In this document: positions 44,614-55,287 of the stretch, piece by piece
Position numbering within the stretch: the first letter of the stretch is position 1
Layout of the letters: each line of letters begins with the position of its first letter
Origin: Linanthus parryae
Taxonomy: Eukaryota > Streptophyta > Magnoliopsida > Ericales > Polemoniaceae
Direction of reading: 5' to 3'
Assembly (NCBI GenBank): GCA_023055425.1
Contig: JALGPY010000009.1
Coordinates: forward strand, 53,630,616-53,694,615
Length of the DNA: 64,000 bases
The notes under the pieces: generated by a model
The model's database searches: none
Told to the model about the DNA's origin: nothing
What the model saw: only the letters and a program-made list of their open reading frames with translations
Made by a program: the position numbers and the translations under genes

Positions 44614-46766
44614 CACAGCTACAATCTGATAGCTTAATTGTTGTCATCATTCATGTAATCAGTTCATTCTTCACTGCGAAAGTTCTTAAGCTATAAAATC
44701 ACCCATGACAATCCATCTGCTATTATTTGTAGAGGGAGCTCTGTTAGCCCATAGCTTCCTTCTGCCCATTGAATTGTTAAGCCCATAAACTATAGTAGCA
44801 AAAAGCTGCTCAGCCCCAGCCCTCGTAAGAATACTACAATTGCTTTATCACATTGTACAAGGATTCCAGATAACCCACAGCAGCCTAACCTCTTCTCTAA
44901 AGGTTTCTCACCCCTGAAGCCTTTTTTACCGATACAAAAAATGTCAATACTAAATGTGCTTGCTTTACTACTTCAAATTTTGAAAATCTCCACCAGTAAC
45001 AGTATTTACTATTTCACTTTTGTGCACCCTCTAATAGAAACTACTTGTTACCTTATTTGTGTCCAGATTTGTTGCCATTAACGTGATTATTATCATTTCA
45101 TTTCAGCAATTAACACAATTACTAGGTTTAATCTTTGGATTTCATATTCCTATAGACTATGCATATGCTTCCATCTGTTTACATTGCATCTCTTTCTCAA
45201 AATCTATCTCTAGCTGGTTTCCACCTGTCTTTTAAAGTCGTCTTATAAGAGGCTTGAATTCCTAGAATGCTGAGAAGATCCCAGCAGAATCCCCAAAGTA
45301 AGTAGTATATAAAGTTTGGGCCATGTTTGATTTCACTGTTTTGGTGGGATAGGATAGAAATACTAGGCCAATGCTTTTGTTGGTTATTGAAAAAGAAAAC
45401 CGATGGCTTTTAATTGGGTCCATTTTGAGCACTCACAACCCCGTGAACATAGAATAAAAACTTGTTTGTTTTCTTATTTTCCTAACATTCCACACCTTTG
45501 TTATGTGTTGAAAAAAGACATTATGCTCTCAATGTGACTGTCTTTTCCCGTTCAACCCTAGTCAAATTCGAGACTGATTCTCTTTTTTTTTTTTTTTAAT
45601 TTGATTGCTTATTTTAGGGTTACATGGATTAACACTTTGGGAGCTTCTTGGACGCGCATGTTGATGAACTATGCCCAGGGTCGGCTTAAGCAGCTCATTC
45701 TTTGTTTGGTGCACCAGAGTTTAAGAGGGCACCAAATTTTCTAAATATAACGGGTAAATTATTAAATTCATTTATAGTTATTAGTATGTTAATATCAATT
45801 CCTTACTTATGTTGGACCTGTAAGATCGCATACCAAAGAGATCGGGACTCATATCTCTCTATATAAAATTTCTCATCAGATCTCTCAACGACGTCCCTAT
45901 TTTGTAGACACATCAATCATCCAAAAATCCAATACAACCATATTATCCCCATTCTCAATGAAAATCCATATTCTCAAGCAACATTATTACCTCCGCTCAT
46001 AGATCAGTGTAGTTCAATCAACACACGAAAATCTCAGTTCGGGAATTCGAAGAATTAGCCCCCACTCAATCAAGATTTCTATTTTTATCCCCAGTCTCGA
46101 TACTTCAGTAGAACAATTTGGGTTTACCGCCAAGTCTATAAAACTATAAATGTCTAGGTATGCAAAAGAATCAATAATTTTTGTGTACATTAGGTTTCTT
46201 ATATCTCAATTTTTGATGTACTATTCGACTTGCTTTTGTTGTTTATAATTTTAGCCATTGAGGTCGGATTTGAACTTCTACACATTAGTCTAGACAAATC
46301 TCTTGGTATGTAAAAATAAATAAAATTGTGTACACTTAGTGTATTATATCTCAATTTTGATGTTGAATGGAGTTGGGAAGTTTCCATTTTGTGAAGCAAT
46401 GTTTTCTAAATGTTTCAAGGAAGAGACAGTACAAAGTCAAAGACAAATCAATGCTGGTATTACACAAGCCGAACCAGTTTGTTAGGTCATAATACTCATG
46501 GGTTTTGTTTATGGGTAGACCCACAGTTTGTGTAAGTTCAACCCCTCGTTCGATTCATTTTCTATTGTGGAATTTCATGTGTTATAGCAGGTTCAAAAGC
46601 TTATTGTATGTGAAAGCTCAGTAATGAGGGCCGTGTTCATTTGTCAAATGTGATATGGCATTATTTCTCTTCTATACTAAATGTAGAAACCAGAATAGTG
46701 CGCCCTGGCCTTAGGGTTCAACGTGGTGTTAAAAATCATGATATGTGTTTCAGAATTGTATAAAAG

Positions 46767-47244
46767 CTACGTAGCACAGGTGCAGGTGCGGTGCGGGTGC
46801 GGCAAATTCCCAAAAATCAAGGGTGCAGGTGGGGCAGGGGTGCGGCCACATTCTTTATATTTTTATTTGATATTATTAGTAATACCATTATACGAATATA
46901 AAAACGGCAATATATGGTTCATATAATAATCGAATAGAAATTCATACACAGATTCGAAGAAACAGAGTTACTATATCAACAGTATTATTTGGAAGAAAAA
47001 AAACAGTATAATCTCTTATGTCGTTCTTAGCTGTGGAGAGATAAGTAATCTAAGTGTTGAAAATGTTCACATAGATGCACGTTTCTATGTTAAGTTGTAT
47101 CTGGAAGGCTTTCAACTAAAAATTTAAAAAAATGACTATGCCCTTATCGACAAAGCACCCGCAAAGCACCCATGGAGCACCCAAAAGCACCCAAAAGCAC
47201 CCGGTGCGGGTGCGCGACCTATCAGAAGCACCCGTGCAACATAG
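46767..47244. mobile_element. hAT-type MITE 2, unit B
   Basis: 478 bp, TATAAAAG on both sides. Same insertion as 31978-32455, so it predates the duplication. One subterminal block has an extra clean CCCAAAAGCA repeat compared with unit A. Confidence 0.93.
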
Positions 47245-47414
47245 TATAAAAGGCCTTAATGATTGCTTAGGGTAACAAATAAACTAGAGTCCGCACAATT
47301 TCCTACCCATGCTCTTAATTGGAACACACTCTAGCATATGGGATTCTAGAAGTTTTGCTAAGATCTTCATACAGTCACTCTCATCTGGGAATCGAAATAG
47401 CCAAGTACCCTCAT

Positions 47415-48365
47415 TAGGGATGGCAATGTGATTCCGATCCGAAATTCGAGCGATTCAATCCGAATGGATAAAGTCCTAATTCGATCCATTCTAAAATTTA
47501 TCGGATGTGGATCCATTTTAATCAGGATCCGGCAGGATATTCGATGGATATCCGACCCGGTTGGATCCGAACATATATACTTTTATTAAAATACCCTTTA
47601 AGTTATAAAAAATACGAATTAACACACATAGAAAGTAAAAACACATATATATCTAAAACCCTAACACTCTCACCAGTAACCACTCACGTAGTCACGTCGA
47701 TTTGATTTCAGAATTCAGTAGAACGCAGCCCTCTCTCTCTCAACACTCACTGTCTGTTCGTGAGAGAGTGAGTCGTCGGCGTCCGAGGACGAGTCTCTCT
47801 CTTTCACCACTACAGCAGAAGAACGCAGCCCTCTCAAGACGCACATAAGAGTCTCTCTCTACCACTACTTATGTATCCCTTCTCTGATCAATCGCTTCGT
47901 TTTCGGTAGATTTTGTGTGCAATCATGTGATAGTGGCGATTCATTAGTGCTGTTAGTTTACGGTTTGATGAAAAACTAGGGTTTTCCAAATTTAAAATAT
48001 AAGAATCATATAGGGGAAGATGATAAGGAGAGGAATTTATTCAAGAAGCAAAGCAACATAAAATATGTTCATTTGTTCATGAAAATCTGTTCATTGTCAA
48101 ACTCCTGATCTTATGGACAATTTTGTTATGTTTTATTGCGTTAAATTTGTGGGTGATTCGATGTATTAAACATTTTGAATGACTTTATTTATGGGTAGAT
48201 ATGAGGTTGTAATGTTTATGAATTTATGGATCTGTTGTTTCCCTTATCCAAGTTTTGTATACTGTAATAGTCAGCAGTCAGAATGTTTTAATTTGCTGTA
48301 ATATTTTGGTGTTTTTTTGGATTCTCTATTCTGGATCCGAATTTGGATCCGGATACGATCCGATT
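47415..48365. mobile_element. Truncated hAT-like element, unit B
   Basis: Copy of 32626-33576, again lacking its right end. The 920-bp hAT of unit B landed 8 bp beyond it. Confidence 0.6.
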
Positions 48366-48373
48366 ATGTTTAA

Positions 48374-49293
48374 TAGGGATGTAAACGGTTCGGTTCGTTC
48401 CGGTTTCGGCACTCGTCCGAACTGAACCGTCTGTTACGGTTTGGGCCAAACCCAAACCTAAACCGAACCGTACATGGCTGCAAACCGAACCGATCCGAAC
48501 CGCAAATGAATGGTTTGGTTCGGTTTTAAACTGCGGTTTCCGAATTTACTTGTTTTTATGTTTTCATTTGAATATTCCAAAAGAATGAAGGGAGTGAACC
48601 TGGTACATCATCCAAAATAAAGAAGGAAAAGGGAACTGACACAGCCAAATAATACAAAGTCCCCAGGACAAAAGCTCAAAAAACAGACTGAGCTAATATG
48701 AGCTACCAGATTGTGAGCTCTAGGAACAAAGAAAAAATTGCAAACATCAAAACAGACATCAGATGTCTTTACCCAGTTCTCAATGATATCATGAATACTG
48801 GCATTGTAAGCTTCTGAGGAAGTGAGTGAATCCACCAATTCAAGTAAACTTAAAAAAAAAAAAAAAAATCATATCCAAAACCATTCAAATGGTTCAAAAC
48901 ACTAACAGAGACTTGGTTTATCCAGTTCAACCAAAGCAAACATGTACAGAAGGTACAAAACCAAAATCATTCAGCAAGTCTTAAAATGTTTTTAAGTCTA
49001 TAAAACCTAGACTATAAAAGATACATAATTAGGTAATTACTTATTTACATATATTATATATATATTGTAATAGTTATCAAGAGCAGTAGTATTACCTAAT
49101 TATGCTATGTAAACGGTTCGGTTAGGTTTTTACGGTTTTGAGATATCTCAAACCTGAACCAAACCGTTTTCTACGGTTTGGAATATTTGCAAACCTGAAC
49201 CGAACTGTAATAGCTTCCAAACCGAACCGAACCGGACCAAACCGCCCGGTTCGGCTCGGATTGCAGTTTTTCCGGTTTGAACTTGCATCCCTA
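48374..49293. mobile_element. Unit B-specific hAT element, 920 bp
   Basis: Flanked by identical 8-bp ATGTTTAA (48366-48373 and 49294-49301); unit A has this octamer once and no element. Ends TAGGGATGTAAACGG and reversed TAGGGATGCAAG. Subterminal repeats are CGGTTCGGTT/AACCGAACCG. Interior has an A run (about 48853-48868), a frame like the end of a LINE RNase H (48838-48608) and a second partial start GCTATGTAAACGGTTCGG at 49104. No transposase. Confidence 0.94.
48608..48838 (-). pseudogene. LINE RNase H-like fragment inside the hAT element
   Basis: 76-codon frame with VDSLTSSEAYNASIHDIIEN and FFFVPRAHNLVAHISS; the latter resembles the F.FVPR..N.VAH signature near the end of plant LINE RNase H domains. 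Only this fragment is present. Assignment is by motif only. Confidence 0.5.
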
Positions 49294-49301
49294 ATGTTTA
49301 A

Positions 49302-50276
49302 CCTTCACTTTTTTATTCACTTTGTCCTCCGTTTCAGGAGCCCTTAATTAGTTTAGACAGTGACTTTCCAGATTCTTCAGCGGCCCAGAGATGCCAGGCC
49401 ATATCTTCATACCGATGTCACGTTTCCTTTAGGTGTAGAAACTTCTGTTGCGGCCCAATACCCTAGACATCTCTGTCAAGCTATTCTTGTTCCTTAAAGA
49501 GATCATGCTTTTACTGTGGAGGTTAACAATAGATAGCCAATTAGATCTAAACTCTAAAGCTCAGCTGGTCTATGTGGCATGCAGTCATACTTGTAAACCC
49601 AAAAGCTTCTGCCTAGCATTCTGTTGACGTTGAAAATAAGAGAGAAAGCAAGTGGAAGATGATAACATAAAAATGCATCCACCAGACTCGTAGGAATCCA
49701 ATAAATGGAGTCTAAAAGTATACCTGGATTATACTCAACCAAAGAAATTGGGTTCTTATTCTTTTCAACAATAAGAAAAGAGCGTACCTGTGAACTTACT
49801 ACTTGAACACCTCAAACAGAATAATTACCATCAGCAACAAATCCACCCAGTTGATACTCGAGCTCATGCTTCCTCATAAATCTTCGGGAATGCAATCGAG
49901 TCACTAAAACAATAAATCCTGTAATTTTGGATTTTATGAGACCCAGTTGATTCATAGAACATGATCCTACCTACCAAGAACAAACATCTTACTATAAGGG
50001 TGCTTTCCCCCAATGACTTGAGGAGTCTTAGATCGAAACCATGAGTACTGGAGCTTGCCCCTGTTAAAGTTGCCACAATATGTTAGTTGAGAAGCCATAT
50101 CAATAAGAATAAATCTTTTGGTTGCTCAAAGATAGAGTGAATTGTGATTTTCAACTAACTCAAAGACTAAGTGAAGTAAGAGAATTGGCTCAACTTAACT
50201 TCAGCATGCAGGTACTCAATACTGCTTTAGCCCAAGGAAAGTGAGAGAAGATGGCAGGAGCTCAATGAAAAGAAGA
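49302..50276 (-). other. Unassigned segment with exon-like frames, unit B
   Basis: Counterpart of 33577-34565. Contains the uninterrupted version of the exon-like stretch (LEYQLGGFVADGNYSV, 49885-49797). No gene recognised. Confidence 0.35.
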
Positions 50277-50277
50277 A

Positions 50278-50699
50278 TCCATGCTACTCTAATAATAAAG
50301 AATAATGAAAAACGAGTAACAAATCGGACTGTAAGTTCTCGCACATTGTATTCTCGCACTGTAATTTCATAGTATTCTCGCACTGTAATTTCAAAATTCA
50401 CCTCTGCAGCATCAGAAATTGAGCTTGCAAATTGGACTCCTTCTGCTGGAGCTGCAAGAGAGTTTCCATTTGATATCTCTTGTAAGTTTCATAATATAAG
50501 AAACAAAAGAGAAAAAATGATAAGGATACGAGTAAAGACACAAGTTATGAACCTCATAATTAAATATGAACTTAACTGGGACAGTTTGCTCCACAAGCCG
50601 AGACTCTAGATTCTCATTCTTTCATCTACGTCATATTTTTCTGTTTCTTCATCGTTCTCATTACTTCCTCTATCTTCATCTTCCTGCCGTGAAGCATTA
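50278..50699. other. Flank to the right of unit B
   Basis: Includes a 24-bp tandem repeat (GTATTCTCGCACTGTAATTT unit, 50348-50371 and 50372-50395) and, on the minus strand, the exon-like GVQFASSISDAAE segment ending at a GT donor at about 50404. Otherwise nothing recognised. Confidence 0.4.
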
Positions 50700-50729
50700 A
50701 ATTATTTACCATAAGCAAAAGGAGTCCAA

Positions 50730-51048
50730 CTATGTAAATCAAGATTGACAAGATATATATTTAATAAGCAACTGAAAATTCCATGTCTACAGGACATTCC
50801 CTATCAAGAAATGCAATTTCAGTTTATCTTTCATTTATAACAGTTGTCGGAAAGCAAAAATAAATTCTGCATAGCCCTTTGGCCTTTCATCTCCGACTAT
50901 GTAAACCAAGATTGACAAGACATATTTAATAAGCCCCTGAAAAATCCAAGTCTAAAGGGCATTCCCTACGAAGAAATGCAATTTTAGTTTATCTTTCAGT
51001 TAGATACAATTGTTGGAAAGCAAACATATATTTATCTTACTGGTTATG
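50730..51048. repeat. Tandem duplication, period about 167 bp
   Basis: The stretch from TATGTAAATCAAGATTGACA (50731) restarts at 50898 with about 10 percent change. The matching part of the first ARASP segment (about 835-965) is single, so it arose in this copy. Confidence 0.75.
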
Positions 51049-51055
51049 TAACCAA

Positions 51056-51290
51056 ATCAAGGTTTTCAAGATCGGGATCCTACGTAGGATCGTAGAGTGC
51101 CCCACAGGATCGGGGATCGTAGGATCGGATCGGGATCGTAAGATCTTACAAAAGCTGTAATTTAATTTTTTATTAATACTGTGACTACTTAAATGACTTA
51201 TTTTCAAGTTCTTATTGTCAATAAAATATTAATATACAAACTCAAGACCAAATATACCATGGAGAAACGTAAGATTCTGCAATTCTCTAA
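51056..51290. mobile_element. Possible hAT-like fragment
   Basis: Sequence absent from the equivalent place in the first ARASP segment. It begins CAAGGTTTTCAAGATCGGGA with repeated GGATCGGGATCG. The start resembles the end of the MITE at 52188 (CAAGGTTTT). The other end is not clear. Confidence 0.4.
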
Positions 51291-51879
51291 GAACTAGTAA
51301 ATTTTATTGCAGGTGATGACGTGACATTATTGGACATGAAATTGTGCTCCTCTCTAAACAAAATCATGGCTTCACCACAGTTCCAATGCACTGCTATACC
51401 ATAAAATAAAAAACGCAGTCAATGATGCATACCATAAAGTATTCAAAAATGCATACCATGAAGTATTCAATGATGCATACAATAAAGTATCGCTCATTCT
51501 GCTGTGAGACAGTCATTCAAAGAAAAAGTATAAGTGATGACAATGCAAGTGTTTCCTAAAGTAAGAGTAGAATGGTGAAAGCTCATAAATGAATTTCATT
51601 TAAAATTGGAGTTGACAATGATCATATTGTTCACGGCAAAGTAGAAAATCATAGGCTGGAATACTATGTATTAAGAACCACAGTGCACATAAGATGCTAT
51701 CAGGATGGCAGCGAAGAGATAAAAATTGACGATGATCATTATTGGATGAACATGTTTAGAACAAGTGTGAACTGTGAATCTTGGATTAATTTATTCAAAT
51801 ACTGAAACAGCTAAATGCTGACACTTTCCCAATGTATACTAACGGCAAAATATGTCGGCGGATTATAGCATTTCCTTAA

Positions 51880-53016
51880 TGAAATCAAGGTTCAAGCTGT
51901 CAACGACATTAAATGTCAGGCCCCAAAATTCTCGCCCGGAGTGATTCACAGCTTACAAAAGATTCTTAGCTCTAATCTTCGCATACTAAACATTTAGTGA
52001 TACTGAACTATCCGTCCCATACCGTAGGAGCTTTCATCTGGGGTAACTCCAATTCCAATGTCTTGCCTACTTCTCACAATCTTGAATGACAAATTCCTTC
52101 TAAGACGGCAATGCAATCCCCGTATTCGTCAACTGAATCCCATCAATGGCTAGGATTACGTCACCAGAGAGTAATCCGTCTCGTGATTCAGAGTTTCAAA
52201 AAACGGCAAACGCGGCGCGGAGCGGCCGTGTTGTAACGGAAGCGGCAGAGAGCGCGACCGTTTTCCCGTTACGCGTCATGTGAATTTTATTCACACAAAA
52301 AACGGCTGTTTCGCGTCGGGAAGACGGAAATTTTGTGTTGGGAAATCGGGAAAAACGGAGAAAAGGTCCGTGAATGTTTTCTAAAATTCACGCATTCGAT
52401 GCCCGTTCTCCGTTACAGTCCCTCCGATATAGTCCGATCCCGTTACACACGACCGCGACTGACACGTCAGCCGCTTCCTTTTTTAAAACCTTGCTCGTGA
52501 AGCAGCAGAAAATGCCCGAACCTCGGGTACAAGAACACCAAGGAAAGCCTCTAGAACAGGCAATCCAACAAACACTACATGTGCAAAGACTATCACATAA
52601 GCAAATATTATATTGGCAATAACACCAGCTGAAACAACAAAAACCCTAACAAAAATTGGCATGTTTTTTTAGTATATTCACATCATCTACATGGATATCA
52701 TTGTCAGGAACATGATCAGGAAACCCCACAAACCTACCCAAAGGAAATGCTCTAAAATTGGACGGATTTACTTACATGTATACCCTGAAGAGAAGCTGCC
52801 AGAAAATGACCACGTTTATGAACAACAATGATAATCGCCAAACAAAAAGAGGGTTTTCGCAGGTGAAGTGAGATGCGATGGGGAGAGTTGGGGATGAGAT
52901 TGGAGAAGATAGAGATTTGGGGATGTGGGTTTTGGGTCTGAGGCGAAAATCGAAGACGGGGGTTCAAGATGTGACTAGAGAGGAAGAAGATGGTAGAGAA
53001 GGGAGGCAAGCGATCA
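51880..53016 (-). pseudogene. ARASP-like protease pseudogene, copy 2
   Basis: Diverged copy of the relic at 1526-2918. The N-terminal frame (53027-52752) includes FCLAIIIVVHKRGHFLAASL: the zinc motif HExxH reads HKRGH, so the catalytic glutamate is lost. About 15 bp of the following segment and most of the C-terminal region (equivalent of 1570-1840) are deleted. A hAT MITE (52188-52493) sits in the PDZ-like part. Clearly non-functional. Confidence 0.85.
52188..52493. mobile_element. hAT-type MITE in ARASP copy 2
   Basis: About 305 bp flanked by CTCGTGAT (52180-52187) and CTCGTGAA (52494-52501); copy 1 has CTCGTGAA once at this place (2263-2270 region), which defines the insertion. Ends CAGAGTTTCAAAAAACGG and, reversed, CAAGGTTTTAAAAAAGG. 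GC-rich with AACGGAAGCGG-type repeats. Confidence 0.85.
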
Positions 53017-53196
53017 TGGTGTTTCATGAGGGATTGGGTTAAGGAAGCCCGTCATGGGCTTAGACTTGAAATTCAAGCCTGATGGAACATATGAATTGGG
53101 CTTCGATTATGTAATTTTACTCCAAGCCCGGTCCGAGCTCTCTATTACACTCAAGCACAACGGGGAAAATGAAAAATAATATGCATATTTACTTAA

Positions 53197-53669
53197 GGGT
53201 AATGGACACTAAACTTACCTGCAAAATGCGTTTTGGGACACAAAACTCCCATGCAGTTTCAATTTCCATTACAACCCTATGCAATATACACCAGTGGATT
53301 CAGTTTCCTACTACATCCCCTACAATATATATATGGGACATTTGACCCCAAATTGATAACGGGTCCGAATTCTAACGCAAATCATCACGTGTTTTTCACG
53401 TGCTAGCTCTATAGATGAAGAAAAAACAACTTCAAAGACCACTACGTGATTTTGCAGATGATGAATTTTCGTTAGAAATTTGACCCCAGTACAATTTGGG
53501 ATTAAGTGTCCCACAGATGTATATTGCAGGGAGGTTTTGGGAAATTGAGGCTACAGGGGGTTATGTGTCTCACGAGTGTACATTGCAGGGGGTTGTAGTA
53601 GGAAATTGAAAGTGCATGAAATTTTGTGTCTCAAAACGCATTTTGCATGTAGGTTAGTGTCCATTACCC
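53197..53669. mobile_element. Mutator-like foldback MITE
   Basis: 473 bp with terminal inverted repeats of about 200 bp or more; both ends read GGGTAATGGACACTAA inward. The flanks are 9 bp, TTTACTTAA (53188-53196) and TATACTTAA (53670-53678), one mismatch. Long TIRs and a 9-bp duplication fit a Mutator-like foldback. No coding sequence. Confidence 0.88.
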
Positions 53670-53678
53670 TATACTTAA

Positions 53679-54480
53679 TTACATAAGTACACTCTATAAA
53701 TTACACGTTTAATGTCATGTATCAAATACAAAATGGAGAAGTACAATGCATTTTCGTACTCAATGAAGATTTTTACAGCGAAAGACGGTATAAAATAACA
53801 AATCATTTTACTACGTTTCCCATAACCGACTCTTTCCATATTCGAATGATTTTTTAAGGGTGGATGATGAAATACCGTTTTTTATTGAGCAAATTTCGAT
53901 AATTTATGTCTACAATTGGGCTCGTTTATAATTTTATAACGTTGGGGAATGTATTAGTATTTGTCTAATCATTCCGGGCCGCTGTGAAACTTTGAAGAAC
54001 TTGATTTCACATATTAATATATCCTAATTTCCATTTTTTAATTTGTAATTCTCCCCTTTATTAACTTTCCTAATCAACTCTTAATTTTACTAAATATTAT
54101 CTACCAGGGAAAACCCTAACCTCTTACGCTCATGTATGTCTCTCTCTCTCTCACACATATGTAAACAAATTCCATCCCACCTCCACCGCGTCTCTCTTCC
54201 TCATCGTACAAACCCAAAAGAAAACTCGTATTCCTTCCATGCATACATACGTACCTTCCCTATCGTTTCTCACCATATGTTTCTCTCTCTAACAGATCTC
54301 CCATTTAAGAGTTATCTGTGAGCTGATATTGGACTGTTTTAGAATGAGTTATCATAATTCTGAGCATGTTTTATCCGACAAAAACCTGCATGTTCTAAAA
54401 AAAGAGGAAGTTGTGCTTAATTGCGAAATCCGTTCATGCATAATTTGACGTTATTTTGTAAATATAATCGCTTAGTATGG
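53679..54480. other. Unassigned DNA
   Basis: Pyrimidine-rich CTCTCT tract at 54138-54155, otherwise nothing recognised. Confidence 0.35.
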
Positions 54481-54764
54481 TTATTCGTGTTGTCTTGACA
54501 GGAACGGATGCTTAGTGGTTGACTAGAAGTGTGAAACGAACTTCGAAAACAAAGAAACGCTCAAGCGGATAAAAGAGAAGCAAAGTTGGAGAAGCTAGAA
54601 TGACAAGTCTTCACTCTTTTGAAGACATCTTGAATTCGACAAGGAATTTTGGAGTGATACTGGTGGCAAATGAAAGTAGACTTCAAGAGGTTCCCAGTGA
54701 CAAGTCACGGAACCAAAACAGAGTCTAGATGAAAAAGATATGGCCATGCGAAGTTGAAGCAGTT

Positions 54765-55175
54765 GCTGCCTGCGTGGCTGGCAGTAGCCACGCATGCAGA
54801 GAGCAGAAATGTCATTTTTTGACCACTGTCTGTGTGGCTGGCGGTAGCCACGCAGACCGAGAGTCACGAGCTGATTTTTGACATTGGTTGTTGTTTGCGT
54901 GGTTGTCTGCGTTGCTGGAAGTAGCAACGCAGGCAGAGAGTTTGAGACCACTTTTTTGGCTAAGTATGGACGAGGTTGGCTGCTGTCTGCGTGGCTGGCT
55001 GTAACCACGCAGCAGCCACGCAACCCGAGATGAAGAAGAGAGAAAAACAAGGCTAGAAGACCCCTGTATGTGTGGCTGGCTGCAACCACGCAGCAGCCAT
55101 GCAGGCAGGGGAGAGAGAGACTTTTTGGAAGCTGACAGGGCCACTGTCTGCGTGGTTGGCAGTAGCCACGCAAGA
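54765..55175. repeat. Array of six imperfect hairpins in the Athila/Tat-like LTR
   Basis: Units of the form CTGCGTGGCTGGCAGTAGCC plus ACGCA recur at about 54770, 54832, 54908, 54985, 55067 and 55147, 60-90 bp apart. Each can fold into a 7-9 bp stem (TGCGTGGCT with AGCCACGCA). One unit reads TGCGTTGCT...AGCAACGCA, with both sides changed so that pairing is kept; another has a G-T pair. Two units carry an extra AGCCACGCA arm. Confidence 0.85.
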
Positions 55176-55279
55176 AGTGGGAAATTTTGAGGCGGTTTGG
55201 CTAGTGGCAGTTTCGTGAATTCCGACAGTTTTTCTGGAAACTTCTCAGCACTATATTTTTTTAAGGGACTTCTCAGCAC

Positions 55280-55287
55280 TATATAAA
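55280..55287 (+). promoter_or_regulatory. TATA box of the Athila/Tat-like LTR
   Basis: TATATAAA within CAGCACTATATAAAGGA. The upstream text CTTCTCAGCACTATAT occurs twice (55241 and 55269, period 28 bp), so the core promoter is partly duplicated; the first copy has TATATTTTT. Confidence 0.6.

Larger units (their letters stand above)
42280..44646 (+). mobile_element. Non-autonomous LTR retrotransposon, unit B
   Basis: Copy of 27521-29838. 5' LTR 42280-42615 (336 bp), primer site at 42618, 3' LTR from about 43625 with the same hAT MITE inside, flanking TCATT at 42275-42279 and 44647-44651. Its gag-like frame is better preserved than in unit A. Confidence 0.93.
34599..50277. repeat. 14.2-kb tandem duplication, unit B (enlarged by two insertions)
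   Basis: Second copy of the segment at 20380-34567. The offset to unit A grows from 14219 at the left end to 15710 at the right end, mostly through the TRIM (531 bp plus 5-bp duplication) and a hAT element (920 bp plus 8-bp duplication). A 45-bp loss near 50058 lies between two CTTGC repeats still present in unit A (34299 and 34344). Confidence 0.96.

Noticed and set aside
54765..55175. Evenly spaced palindromes resembling a CRISPR array
   Set aside because: Repeats are imperfect, spacings vary from about 60 to 90 bp, spacers are themselves similar, and this is plant LTR DNA.
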